A stretch of DNA of 64,000 bases from Neonectria sp. B-13 (taxonomy: Eukaryota > Ascomycota > Sordariomycetes > Hypocreales > Nectriaceae). The notes under the pieces were generated by a model. The model was not told the origin of the DNA. It saw only the letters and a program-made list of their open reading frames with translations, and did no database searches. The stretch lies in the NCBI GenBank assembly GCA_002682825.1, contig NOKP01000001.1:2634387-2698386 (forward strand), written 5' to 3'. Shown in pieces: positions 19,309 through 32,143 of this stretch. The stretch's first letter is position 1, and each line of letters begins with the position of its first letter. The translations under genes were made by a program, and so were the position numbers.

Positions 19309-22300
19309 ATGTCGGGCTCATCGCTCTCCCACATCCTCGATCCTCCGCGACCATCCGGGCCGGCCTTACTTGCGACGCAGCCGTATCCTCCGCATCCTTC
19401 TCATCCTTCTATACTCGGAAGCGCACCCTCAGGCACTCCTCACGCCTTGCGGCCAGCTCTCCCCCCGCCTACGTCCGCGCCCATCGCCGTTGCCGCCGCT
19501 CTTCCTCCTCCCGATCTCCAATCGACGCCTTCTCCCTCCACGCCCGCGAGCCGAGGACATTCCGGCCCTTCGCTCTATGCCTGCGGTGACTGCGGCCGTC
19601 GATACTCGCGCCCCGAGCACCTCCAGCGACATGTACAGACACACACCCTCGGCCGACGCTTCGCCTGCCAAATTTGCGGCAAGACCTTTGCTCGTGCCGA
19701 CCTAAAGAAGCGCCATGAGGTCAACCATGAGAACGATACCTCCAAGAAGCGCCGTCGCACCGCCACCTCTCCCAACGCTGGCCGTGTCGCCCATGCCTGT
19801 AAGGCCTGCGCCATCGCCCGTGTCAAATGCCAAGAGGACAAGCCGTGCCAGCGCTGTCAGCATCGCGGCTTGACATGCGTTTCATCCGAGGCCGGCTCGA
19901 CGGCCGCCCTGCATTTGATGCACCTATCCGCGAGCGCTCATTCATCTGCCCCCTCCTCCGCCGACAGCCCAGAAGACTCGAGTCCTCCCACTGCATATGC
20001 CCCGGCTAGTATCTCAGGCAGCATCTCGGGCTCTGTCACCCTAGGCGCACAGCATAGCGTTGACCAAGCATCTCCCTTCGACCTGACACCTCCCCCGAGG
20101 CCTGACGCTGGTCAGATGGCTACCCCAGACACAGTTATAGATCAAGGTCGGTCTTCCATACTCCCCCATCCCAAATCACCCTTCCTATTATGCACCACTC
20201 GATGCTCTTACATGACGGGCTCCATTATCTGCACGTTCGCAAAACTGACTTTGTCTCAGGGGCTTCTGACAACTACTCGTCAAAATTCAACACGGGTTCC
20301 AAGATGTCGGTCGACATGGACCGTCTTCCCTTTGGCGATTTCCTGCGGGATATCCTCTATGAACAACAACATTTTGACCATCAGGACAAACTTGTCGAGG
20401 GCCAGGGCCTCGCAGTCTTGGACTTTTGCGACGACACCAACATGGAGCTCTCTGACTTCGATTTCAATACTCTGGATCTTTGGAATTCTGATACAGGGGC
20501 CAACATACCGATACAACAAGAGACTCCTGAAACCGACACGTCGATTGGCATTTCCCAGATGCGTCAGAAAGTGGTCAAGGTTTGGACTGAGTCCCCTTGG
20601 AGGTGGCAGCCCAATGGGCCAGAGAATACATATGGAGAGGCGAGAAACCTCCCCGTGCCAAGTGGGGAAGCCACGAGCCTCCAAGTCAAGGAGACGAGGA
20701 AATGGCTAGTCAATGACAAGCTGGAGCAGTCAGGGCGGGATCGGGTACTTGGACTCGTGTTGAAAGCCTGTCGACAAGAGTCGATTTTCAATCGGGTGGC
20801 CGCATCGTTCCCGTCCTGTGAGTTGGTAGATACTCTGATCCACATCTATCTCAACTTCCACGTCTGCCAAGTATCCGGATGGATACACTTCCCAACGTTC
20901 AAGCTCAACGATCAATGGCATGAATGGATTGCTGCCGCGGCCGCAGCCGGTGCTGTCCTTGCGCCGTCTTTTACGCTGCGCAGGTTCGGGCTCGCCCTAC
21001 AAGAATCATACCGTGAGTGAAGGGAAACCATGGCCGCAATGGCTTGGAATTCAATAGTAGGCTGACCATCCTGTGCGCCAGGCCTAACCATACCGCTGCG
21101 AGTACGTTCAAATCTTCAGGCGTAGATTTCTCTCTTGTGCGTCTTTGTTGCTAACGGTCGTAGTTTGAAGAAGATCACAGATCAATCCAGGACCTGGGCC
21201 TTCTCCAGTCCATGATCCTAACACAAGACATTGCCCTGTGGAGCGGGAATCGACACAAGATGGAGATTGCTGAGTGCCATCTGGTCATCCCTGTAACTGT
21301 ACGTATTCCCACGACCAAACATGTAGTATCCCAATCCGTGCCCGTGCTCATTCTCCGTAGATGATGCGATATCGGGGCAAGTATCAGCGGTCATCGTACC
21401 CAGCCATCGCTGTCGATTCCTCCGACGAAGGAGAAGCGCTACATGACAAGTGGAAGAAGTGGATTGAGCTGGAGCAATGGAAACGGTATGTGGAAACACA
21501 AGTCCCGAATTGGATGCTTAATGCTAAGCTGTCGCAGTCTGGTCTTTCACGCGTACCATCGGGACGCCCAGACATCGATGACGACCCTGACCAACCCTGC
21601 CATGTCGTATGCTGAGCTCACCTTGCCCCTACCCGCGTCGAGAGATCTATGGTTCGCCAAAACAGCAGAGGAGTGGAAGACATTGTACCTAGAGCGAGAT
21701 GCCAGCTCGAACAAGAGGGCGCCGTCAATAGGCGATGTATTACACGACATCAGCCTATTATCGACCAACCGCCATCGCTTGGACGTTCAGCTCTCGTTGT
21801 CGGTGTTTCTCCATGGCTTCTGGGCCCTGATTTTGGAGTACCGACAACTGAGTGCGGCCCATCGTTCACGATCCTATACCCGGGGCACATTCGGAGGATC
21901 CGCCGTATTGCTCGGCCCTCGACATCAGCACCTGGTCCAGGACCTGTATACGTTTCAAGAGGCGACAGCGGACTGGCCAGAGATGTCGGCACAGGAGCGG
22001 GTGGTTCTCAACCTACTAATGATGAATTTGCACGTGTCGCTGGATGACTTGCAGCTCTTCGCTGGAAAGGAAGGGGAGGATCAGGCTCGACGAATCTACC
22101 CGGTGCTACAGCAGTGGGCCGAGAGTCCGGATTCTCGATCGGCCATATGGTATGCCGGACAGATCCTACGGTATGCGAAGATGTTCCCCGAGGGCCACCT
22201 GAAGGCGTTTTATGCGGTCGCGGTGCACCACGCGGCGCTTGCGCTCTGGACGTATGGCGTCGTCACGCGGGCCAATCGACGGGAGCCAAGACTGTCGCAA

Positions 22301-22573
22301 CTGGATCCGATTTATATGGATGAAGCAGAGTCACCGGCGGTACAAAGGTTTATCAACAATGGGCAGGGACGGACGCTCATCCGAGGACCTAAGAAGCAAA
22401 ACCGGGCGAGCGAGGCTTCAATTGAGGATCCGCGACAATGTATGGAAGTAGCTCAGGAGGTGTTGAAGGCTAACTTCCCGGGCGGGCCTGAAGTGGTACC
22501 AGCGATTGTCGAGAACCTGTGTGGATTAATCCGGCAACTGGGGAATGCCGCGTGGGCGGTGGGATTGAGTTGA
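19309..22573 (+). CDS. Transcription factor with two C2H2 fingers and a Zn2Cys6 cluster
   Basis: Six exons (19309-20146, 20260-21012, 21082-21101, 21164-21298, 21361-21485, 21538-22573) give 968 residues. After a Pro/Ser-rich N-terminus come two C2H2 fingers at about 90-112 and 118-140, a basic KKRRR stretch at 146-150, then a binuclear zinc cluster with Cys164, 167, 174, 180, 183 and 190 (ACKACAIARVKC...CQRC). The C-terminal half (about 550-950) is helical and resembles the fungal-specific transcription factor region. Known proteins with this combination bind DNA in the nucleus and regulate metabolism or development; its targets are unknown. The third exon is only 20 nt, but both flanking introns have good sites and frame is kept. 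It is 2.8 kb from the MFS gene, so a link to that cluster is possible but unproven. Confidence 0.88.
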
Positions 22574-23224
22574 CGATGGATGGATGGAAGAATAGGATTT
22601 AACACGAAGATGAAAGACGACAAGCTCAATGAATGACGATGACGAGTAGTTTTAGTGTCATGCAAGGCAGTCATAATTATGACGGCGATGGAAGCCGGAG
22701 ATGAATAATGACAAGGGTTCCAGCACGTTTCTTTGGGGGTATTGTGAACAGATTGTTTCCTAGGTTTTGGGTTATGTTGTGGTGTAGCATGAAAGTGGCC
22801 CACGGTATCGTATTCTGCTTGTGTATCTATCGTGCGTACGACCGGCGCAATGCGTCTGACAGGTAAGCATCTAAGAAGTCATGATGGTCCATGATGGTGT
22901 TTACTTGTCAATCCCTGGACAGCACACGACGACCCACGTGGCGAGTGCACTGGCAGGGGTTCCCCGTCTTGGCCCGGACTTCTTGACTTCCTTCTAATGG
23001 AAAGCCCCACCGGCCTGGCCTGCGTGACTGCGTGACTGCGTCCCGAGCCAGCCGTCCGGGAAGGAAGCAGGAAGCTAAAGAAATGATGTCAGCTACGGCA
23101 GGCAGGTCCCGTCTTTCTGCACCCGGGAGCAGAGCCCCGAAACACAGCGACGTTGCTCCGTTTCTCTCTTGCATGGAACTTGAAGTTGCACTCGTTTTTT
23201 CTTTCAAGTTGCCCTATACTGGAC

Positions 23225-23252
23225 TGTACTGCACTGCACTGCACTGCACTGC
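23225..23252 (+). repeat. GCACT tandem repeat
   Basis: About five copies of TGCAC in the promoter of the alpha/beta hydrolase gene. Confidence 0.85.
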
Positions 23253-23412
23253 ATTCCCTGTCGTTCTGTTTAGCCTCGCATTCGCTGGCTGTCTCGACTC
23301 CTTGGCAGCGCTGTCTTTCCCACATCTCAACTTGTGACCTTTTATTCGGCCTTGCATACTTGGGTACACGTACGAATACGCCAGACTCGTCTCGGCTTTT
23401 AAGCTCACGGCG

Positions 23413-23440
23413 TCTCAGCTCTCAGCTCTCAGCTCTCAGC
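23413..23440 (+). repeat. TCAGCTC tandem repeat
   Basis: About four tandem heptamers within 180 nt of the hydrolase start codon, likely in its leader. Confidence 0.85.
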
Positions 23441-23586
23441 CACCAAGGGTTCACCGTGCCCATCAACTAAGTCCCTCCTAAACGCCACGCCCACTACGTC
23501 GCTAGTCATTCACTCCTCTCCCCATTTCCACCCATACTTATCCCTTCACGCAACACAACCACCGTCCCACGGTTCACACCCTCGTT

Positions 23587-24929
23587 ATGGCCAACGCTCC
23601 GGATTTCCCCAGTCCGGCCTTGATCGCGACCACTGCCGCCCTGGCGACCATCGGCTTGCTCGCTGTCACCCGCGCAGCTCTCTGGCCCGTCCGGCCAAAG
23701 ATTCTCCCCAACCCGCTCAAGACGGGCTCCGGCCTGTCCAAGTCCAACTCTCCCACACCTTCTGAGACTCTGGTTTACCATCCAGACTCGATACCCGGTG
23801 CTCGGGATGTTGACACGCCCGTGAGTAGCTCTTTCTCCAACTCTCCCTCTATGCTTGTCTTAGCTGCACATATCAAGCCATGCGTCGATTCGCAACGAGA
23901 TCCTAACTCTCTCACAGTATGGCAGTATCCGAGTCTACGAGTTCGGCCCTGAGACGGGCGAGAAGGTTCTGTTCGTCCATGGCATCAGCACACCATGCAT
24001 CACCCTTCTGCCCATTGCCAACGCTCTCGTTGAGCGTGGCTGTCGAGTGATGCTCTTTGTAAGCCTCCGTCCCTGCTATTCTACCACAACAACGAGGATC
24101 AATTCATATTTACAACATGTCTCAGGACCTCTTTGGTCGGGGCTTCTCCGACGGCGTGGCCGACCTCCCCCACGATGACCGCCTCTACGTTTCTCAGATG
24201 CTCCTGGCCCTGGCCTCTAGCCCACTCCCATGGACCGGCACCAATGCCCTACGCCTCGTCGGCTACTCACTTGGCGGAGGCATCGCTGTCCACTTCGCCA
24301 ACGCATTCCCTTGCCTTGTCAAAGACCTCGTCTTGCTTGCCCCGGCCGGCCTCATCCGCGCCGAGTCCTTCGGCCGCGTCTCCCTCTTCCTCTTCAAATC
24401 CGGCTTCATCCCTGAGCGTATCCTCGCCATCGCCACACGTAGCCGCCTCCAGCAGCCCATTGCGTCATCACGCACCCCCAAGATCCCCATCTCCAATCCT
24501 GTCTCTGATTCCGTCCCTGACCCCATCTCCCCCGCCGCCGAAATCGCTGCGGCTGAGGCTTCCGACCCAGCTCCCGGAGAGGCCGCCACAGGTCTCGAGC
24601 ACCGCGTCCTAGAGTACGTCCGGTGGATGGTCATTCACCACGCCGGGTTCGTCCCCGCCTTCATGTCCAGCGTCCGTTACGCACCCCTAACCGAGCAGCA
24701 TGAAAGCTGGGCCCAGCTCGTCAACCGTAAGCCGGGTACCACCGCAATCATCTTGGCCCAGTCCGACGAGATCATCGACCTCGAGGACTACCGCCGTGAC
24801 GGCATCGCCCTGGTCGGGGGGAAGGAGAATGTGATATGGCGAGAGTTGCCTGGTGGCCACGACTTTGTCATGACGCATTCAGACCATATTGTCAAAGAAC
24901 TGGAAGAAATGTGGGGAATCCAACTCTAG
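23587..24929 (+). CDS. Membrane-anchored alpha/beta hydrolase
   Basis: Exons 23587-23820, 23918-24058 and 24126-24929 encode 392 residues. A hydrophobic segment at about 10-33 should anchor the protein in a membrane with the catalytic domain behind it. The fold is complete: VLFVHGIS oxyanion loop, DLFGRGFSDG after strand four, nucleophile Ser173 in GYSLGGG, likely acid Asp339 in SDEIID and His370 in GGHDF. The lid between strands six and seven holds a Pro/Ala/Ser-rich insert of about 45 residues with no obvious fold. It should hydrolyse an ester, amide or similar bond; the substrate is not deducible. Such proteins are common in ascomycetes and usually lack a named function. The 5' leader is CT and CA rich. 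Confidence 0.88.
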
Positions 24930-25185
24930 ATATATTGATGGATTGTCATCACTGAGATTCCATTTTGAATTTACATGTCAGATCCTCGACGTCGAGAGAA
25001 CTTCATCAGCGAGGAGTTGGTATACACGGAGTTGATTAATATCTATTTTCTAGAACCAGAATGGCGATTTCTATACATAGAGCACACAGCAAAATATCAA
25101 CGCCAAATTACGACACAATGATCAGGAGATGTGCGTGTATGCCTGCATATACACTGTTATTCACGGACCTGGCATGGAATGCCCA

Positions 25186-28100
25186 TTATCGATCCAGAGC
25201 TTGGCTTTGGCACTATTCAAAAGTTAGCAATCCGTGCCCCTGTCCCGCGATATGAACGGTTTCCACTTACCATATGCCAATATACGCCCTTCTTCTTCAG
25301 CAACTCGGTATGGCTGCCTTGCTCCAGAAGCTGCCCTTCACCGAGGACGAAGATGACATCGGCGTTCTGGACTGTCGCCAGTCGATGCGCCACTACCAGC
25401 ATGGTCCGGCCCTTGCTCGCCCGCTCAAAAGCCGCCTGCACGAGCTTCTCACTCTCCGAGTCAAGCGAGCTAGTGGCTTCATCAAGCAGGAGGACCTTGG
25501 GCTGTCGGATTAGCGCGCGAGCAATTGCCACACGCTGCTTCTGGCCTCCTGAGAGGGAAACGCCGCGGGAGCCGATATTTGTGTTGTAGCCCTCTGGCAG
25601 GGAGACGATGAAGTCGTGGATGGAAGCGTCGCGACAGATCTCGTGGAGTTGTTCCTCGGTAACGGAGTCCGGGTCAACGCCAAGAAGAATGTTCTCTCGG
25701 AGGGTGCCTAAGAGCAGGAAAAGTCAGTTGAAGTGGTCCTCGTATATCAAAGGACAACGACCCATACCTTGGAAAAGAGTGGCCTCCTGGGCGACCAGCG
25801 AGAAGTACTTGCGGTATTGAAACACGTTAATATCGGTAGCGTCTACACCATTGCAAATGATCCGTCCCTTGTCAACGTCGTAAAATCTCTCAAGCAAAGA
25901 AATGATCGATGTCTTTCCGCAGCCAGAAGCACCGACAAGAGCAGCAAATTGACCCTTCTCAACGGTGAGGTTCAGGCCTTTGAACACAGCCGTGCTTCGA
26001 GTGGGATACTTGAAGTGAATGTTTTCCAGTTCGATCTTGATGCCACCATCGACGTCAGGAATCTCCTGTGTCGTTGAGACACGATCTTTGAGTCTTGACT
26101 CCCTCATGTCAAGAATCCGGTTGGCCGCGGCCGTAACTTGGGCTGCATTCGGACCAAAGCCTAGAGCTTGGCCAGCAGCCTCGCTTCCGTTGGTAACGGC
26201 CATGAAGCAGACGAAGAAGCTGATTAGACTGACGTCCCTGCTTGCAAGGAGACGGCCGCCATAGTAAAAGTTCAAGGCCTGACAAGCCATGCCAGCACTA
26301 TCGGAAAAGGCAAAGAGGAAGCTGACCCATCTCGCCTTCTTGTAGGCTGCGATAACGTGCTCTCTCAGCAGTTTCTCGTACCGGTTGCAGATCGAGTCCT
26401 CCAGCGTCAAGGCAGACACGGTTCTAAAGGCGCCAATCGATTCGGACGCGAATTTAGAACTCTCTGCGAAGACCTCATTGTTCATCTTCTCAAAGCTCAT
26501 CTCGTATTTGAAACGCCAGTAGGTTGAGAAGAGAACGACGGGTAAGACAACGCAACAGGCAACAAGGGCGAGTTTCCAGGCGAAAGCAAAGGCGATGGAT
26601 ATGGATCCAATGAGGTTGAAGCAGGCAATCCAGACGCTCGCCATGTTCATGCCCATGAGTTCTTCGAGCTGTTTCGGGTCTTGCGCGATTTTAGACGTCA
26701 TGGTACCGTGAGAGTGATCCTCATCATCGAAGTACGACGTCTTTTGAAACATGACGTTATCAAAGTACTGCTGCTGATATTTGGCACGGACCATCGTCGA
26801 CATTTGTGTTGCAATGTACACAACACAGAAGTAGGAAATACCGATGCCAATAGCCAGGACCAGCCACATCAGAGACCAGAACTCGCCTTCCTCGCGCATC
26901 TTTTCTCCGCGAAATTGGAACGCAACAATCACCTTTCCAAACAACCATGCTTGGATTGGCACTGCAGCACCGACAGCGGCTGCTGAGAGAACGGTCAAGA
27001 AAAAGCGCAACCAGACATTCTTGGACTCGTAGAAGAATCGGCCGAAACTGTTCAAGAAGCCTCTCTGCTTCACAGCCGCCTTCTCCTTTATAGCTTCGCC
27101 CTCGGATGCAGCTACGCTCTTGGTGCGCAGCAACTCGGACTTATCCTCGTTTTCGACAGGCTCGTAGGCGGCCTCTGTTGGCTCTCCGAGGGACAAGGCT
27201 TGAGCATGGACGAGGGCGGAATATACGCCGCCTTTTATGGCAATGAGGCTGTTGTGGTTACCGGATTCCACAACCTTTCCCTTCTTTAAGACGATGATAC
27301 GATCGGCTTTCTTGATCGTTGACAGGCGATGAGCAATGGTGATGGTGGTACGGTTTTGTGCCACTCTATCCAAAGCAGCCTGGACAATCCGCTCGCCACG
27401 AACATCGATGGCACTTGTAGCTTCGTCGAGGATAAGAATCTTGGGTTTTCGCACAATCGATCGGGCGATGGCAATGCGTTGGCGCTGGCCACCAGAGAGC
27501 TTGGCGCCGCTATCGCCGACAATAGTATCATAGCCCTTCAAAGACTGTGAGTAAATGAATGTCGGGGGATCAAGGGTCACTTACCTCGGGTAACTTGTCG
27601 ATGAATTCGTCAGCAAATGCCTCATTGCAGGCATCCTTGACAAGCTCTCTCTTCTTCTCCTCGGGTTCATCCTCCCACTGCGATCCGATCAGGCCATATG
27701 CGACGTTCTGGAAGATGGTATCGTTGAAAAGGAACGGCTCTTGCTGGACAAGGCCGATTTGGGACCTCCACCATTTTACTTGCATTTTCTCTAGGGCTTG
27801 CCCAGATGTAGAGATGCTGCCACGGAGCTCCACGGGAGGGCCGGTGTCCTCAGGTTCGACTGCCTCTTGCTCATCTTTCTCCTCTGTCTTCTTCTTTTTG
27901 CCGTTGCCTTGCTCCTTTTCAATGGCCTTGGCTATTATATGTTGATCTTGCAGCGAGTACCATCTCTGGATGAGGCCGACGATGGTGCTCTTGCCTGAGC
28001 CAGAGGGACCAACCACAGCATTGATCTTGCCTGCTTCGATTCGCAGGTCCAAATCATCCAGGACTTTAACGTGCGGTCGGCCTGGGTACGCGAACGTGAC

Positions 28101-29736
28101 ACCCTCGAACACAATGTCCTCGGTCGCTGAAACTTCGGGTTCTTTCAAGTGGCCTTTGTCCGGTTGAGGCGCATCGATGATGATGAAAAATTCACAAGCG
28201 GCAACTGTGGCCTTACCCACGGCCAGCAATGGAGTAGAAGTGCGTTCCAGAGAAATCACCATCATCATGACGGAGAGCAACACGCTAGGAATGTCAGCAA
28301 AGATATCAGCTTGGTTAGTAGAATGCCTACACTATAATCTCGCCAACGTTGTCGACCCTGCCGTCAAGGAACGACTTTGTCCCATACCAGAAGGCAAGAC
28401 CAAAACTCGCATACAATCCAAAGAACTAAATGAGTTAGCATCAGAAGCCACGAATTGTGACGTCAACTCACAATAAGACCAAGTTGTACACCGATGAGCG
28501 GGGACAGGACCTGGCCATGCTTCTTAGTCTCCTCGACGAAAGCGGCGTACTTCTTAGCGACGCGGGACTCGGCACCGCACGCAGCTACCATTCTGATACT
28601 GGCTAAAGCCTCGCTGGCAACTGCGTTCGCCATCCCTTCAGACTAAATTGATATTAGCAAGAAAGCAACCCAAAAAAAAGAGCAGAGCTTACCTTTGAAA
28701 CTCGGGCGTTGGCTTTGAGGATGAAGGGAAGAATAGTTCCAAGGACAAGAAGGAGAAAGAGGATGACGGATCCAGTGACGAGGGTTAAGGACCAGTTCCA
28801 AGTGAAGGCCACGGTTATAGCGGCAATGATGGTAGCATTGTATTCGACAAAAATGCCCAGCTTTTCCGAAATTCCGAGTTGTAGGACATTGGCTGTTGCG
28901 GTGATGGTAGACGTGGCATATCCAGGAGGCATCGAATCAAGGACATGAATGCTCTGGCTAAACAAGCGCCGGATGTAGTGCAATCGAACCGCGGAAGAAA
29001 GCCTGATACCGATCATGCGGAAAACGAACTACAACGATATTAGTTATGACAAATTAGGCAACAATCATGTACAGTGCAACTGACTTTGTTGATGTAGTTG
29101 AGGACGAGACGACCGAGAAACAAAAAGAACATGTAAAGCCTACACGGCATTAGCAAAAACTTGGACCTATCAACATCAGGAGAGATCTGGCACATACGAA
29201 AGTCTATTAAGACTCTTTTCAAACTCAGCTCGGGTTGTGGTGCTGTTTGGGAGGAAGTAGTCCGAAAATTCTTTGGTGAACTGGCCTGCACATGCATTGT
29301 CAGAAGCAGCCCCTTGGTCAGGGGAAGGGGGGTTTAGGTCGTCATACCGAACACGACATTCATCAAGGGCAAAGTCTGTAAATGGCAGTGTGTCAATAAT
29401 AGAGTATAGATAAACACAGAGCGATGGATCAACGAAGACTTACCACACCAGCGCCAATGGAGGCAAGGATGCCGGCAACGTATGCGACCATGTCCCATTT
29501 CGTCGCATAGCTAAACACGCGCTATAAGGTATAAGTCAGCATCAAAAAGACGGGAACTGAGACCAAATAGGACAGTTGGTGTTTACCATATAGTCCTTGA
29601 AGGTCGCTGTTCGCTCGGGGCGGACTTTGGCCTCAATGGTGATTCCCTCATCATCGGGGGACTGTGGGTCAGATGGCGCAGGAGAGCTCGAGGCCTTCCC
29701 TTCAGGATTGACCTCGTCGCGATCCATGATACTCAT
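25186..29736 (-). CDS. ABCB-type multidrug exporter (full transporter)
   Basis: Twelve exons (29736-29587, 29521-29444, 29375-29348, 29285-29198, 29139-29085, 29028-28693, 28642-28472, 28425-28331, 28284-27585, 27544-25768, 25707-25271, 25212-25186) sum to 3942 nt, 1313 residues, the usual size of fungal P-glycoprotein-like pumps. The order is TMD1, NBD1 (Walker [10 protein letters not shown] at 426-434, LSGGQRQR from 583, ILILDEAT), an acidic/basic linker, TMD2, NBD2 (GASGCGKTS from 1105, [16 protein letters not shown]). Both nucleotide sites look intact. NBD1 carries a charged insert of about 45 residues (roughly 445-490, with KKKK and EEKDEQE) between Walker A and the Q-loop. The last coding exon has 27 nt and gives the common ending MCQSQALDR. 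It should sit in the plasma or an internal membrane and export hydrophobic compounds by ATP hydrolysis. The first seven introns crowd the N-terminal quarter. Confidence 0.94.
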
Positions 29737-32143
29737 CTTGATGTGAAGATGACTAGGCCATCGCCGGTAAAGGGAAAGAAGAGTGTATTACAAGGGCCTA
29801 AAGAAGAAGGGAATGTGAATTATCAGTGATGTATGACGGGTAGATAGAAGGCGAGATGACCGAGGTGGGCTAATTGGCGAGAAGGATTCCCCTAAGTAGG
29901 TGCGGATGCAGAGCACGAAGCGCCAAGGCCGCTAAGCAAACGAGGTATACGAAATACGACAGGGGTACTTGCGCATCGACCGACCGGGCCAGCTGCGTGC
30001 CTTTAAATTGACGTTGGGATGTTTTGTGCAAGAGAAAATCGTAGAGAAAGTGTTTCGTATCAGGTCCGACAGGGGTTTGGATGAGTGAAAATGCGAGGAA
30101 AGAGCCGACGATGCTCGATCCTGCTGGACGCGACGGATGGGTTGAAGCTCCACTGCCTTCCTTAGGTACATGCTTACCTAGTAGTACAGAGTGTCCATCA
30201 CATCCCTACATGTAGCAATCAATAACGACAATAGGGTCACATGTTTGCCTACGGGCTATGGCCAAAGACATACAGGATACGTACATCTTAGTCTGAACTG
30301 CCACCTGATGGGAACTGCACGAAAATGTCCGCAGCCAATTAAGCGTGGGTCATTGGACAGTCCAGACGTCCGTAGCCCGCCACCACACTGTCGGGGTCGG
30401 GTTGCCTTAGAACCCCGAGCCGCTAACTGCCCTACGGCCCACTACTATTACAACAGCGCATGCATCTTAACCTAAGCCTTGAGGTAACACTGTGCATCAG
30501 AATTCCTAAACTCTTGCTGTGAGTCCATTCCGGTCCGTAGATAAAGTTGGTTCTAAAGTAAGCTACAGCAAGAGAAGAGCACCTTGTTCTCAGAAAGTGT
30601 TAAAGTACCTTGTAGGTATGTACTCCGTACAGTAGTAATAGTAGTAGTATAGGTACTTAATTACTAGTAGTACTGCAATGGGCTGCCTCACCCTAAGGTG
30701 GTTCTTCTAGGAAGCCAGACATCTGCCTGGGGACGAAACCCCTGATTTAAGGCAACGAAATTGGTCTTCAGCCACGACGCCGCATTATCTCATCTCATAT
30801 TGGAGAGTTACTTGTCACCCTCGCCATCCACAATCATCAGGCACCCACATGAGCTCAACCCAAGAGCCGGGCAGAGGTTGCGCCATGATGACCCGGCGGC
30901 CGACCAGCGGCGCATGAGACTCGATGCGGAAGGCTGTCGAGTCCGTCACACGGCCCTCTCCACAAACCACCTCCGGGGAGACACGGGTCAGCATCCTGCC
31001 GGGCTGCACGGAGTAATCTGTACCGAATTCCCAAATTCACAATTGACGTGGGTTCACCGTTCAATACAATTTACGCGTTTCCTTCGCATCCGACCCACCA
31101 CGTTCTCACAGTCCTGCCCGAAACGGCTGCTCTGTATCGAGGCTCTTTTGACTCGACGCCAGGAACATGCTTTATCCGGGCCTCTAACTTCATTATTTCC
31201 TTCTTTGTCCGGGAACCAGTTAGGCACTGACTGTGATGCTGGAGAGCTGAAAGTACCAGATGGCAACACCCAAACCTGCGCAATCAGCACCTCACCTGTG
31301 CGTCATTGCTTAAGTGAGTCACAAGTGAGATGCGTTCAATTGTACATGGACTGATCACGGCTTGCTTACTAGTCCTTGGCTGTCAATGACGAATCTGATA
31401 AATACATAAAAGTTCTAGAATGTCTCAGCAAGTACGTGCTTGCAATCAAGAAACTCGGCAGAGTATCGGCTCTGCCGTTTGTCCTTTTTCCAGAGTTGAA
31501 GAAGAATGAGGCTCGTTTTCAATCGAGGTACGCCACTTTGACAGCTTTGGTGTTCAGCTTCATCTATCCCATTGTCAACCCAACCTCATAGGGCGAGGCC
31601 AAGCCTGGTGGAATCATCAAATGTGCCATCATTAATTTGTGCCTGTTGTTTTCCCTACGGTCGTCGAAAGCAATGAGCTTTGACGACTCCAGGCTCCGTT
31701 GGGCTTGGGGAACTCACAAATGAAATTTAAATCACGTTTCTTATTTCTCACTTTTATTCGGCTGATTGAGACGGTCCATCCTGTACTCGAGAAGCTGGAC
31801 CTACTTACCTCGGTAGCTCATCGGATGGAAACCAAACCCCCACCGAGATTAACGAGAAGCTTCACGGCGGGGTGTTGTTCCCCTCCGAGTTCAGTGCGAC
31901 CAAATGCCCCGCCAACCGAACTGGCAGTGGGGACAGGGGACCATCAGTGGACTTGTAGCACACATTGGCCACTATCTCTCACTGTTCCTCACTGTTTGGC
32001 TGCCTTATTATTGGCCGTTCTTTTTTTCTAGACTTGACTTTTCTGGCAAGTGTAATTGGCTTTTGGGTGACGCACCTCTGCATGACGGGCAGGTGGGTTC
32101 CAGCTGAGGAACTCCCGCGCCCACCAAGAAGCGCACAGAACGG
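29737..32143. promoter_or_regulatory. Divergent intergenic region of the ABC exporter and HisRS genes
   Basis: About 2.4 kb separates the two start codons, so it holds both promoters. Visible elements are a GTACTCCGTAC palindrome-like site near 30620, an AGT trinucleotide run at 30631-30670 and an A/T-rich stretch at 31370-31760. The frames at 30761-31354 and 31699-32031 have no domain and are probably spurious. Confidence 0.5.

Larger units (their letters stand above)
22574..23586. other. Intergenic region with tandem pentamer and heptamer repeats
   Basis: About 1 kb between the transcription factor and the hydrolase. It contains a TGACTGCG duplication near 23025, a GCACT repeat near 23225-23252 and a CTCAGCT repeat near 23413-23440, then a CT/CA-rich leader up to the hydrolase ATG. 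No gene is visible. Confidence 0.6.
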
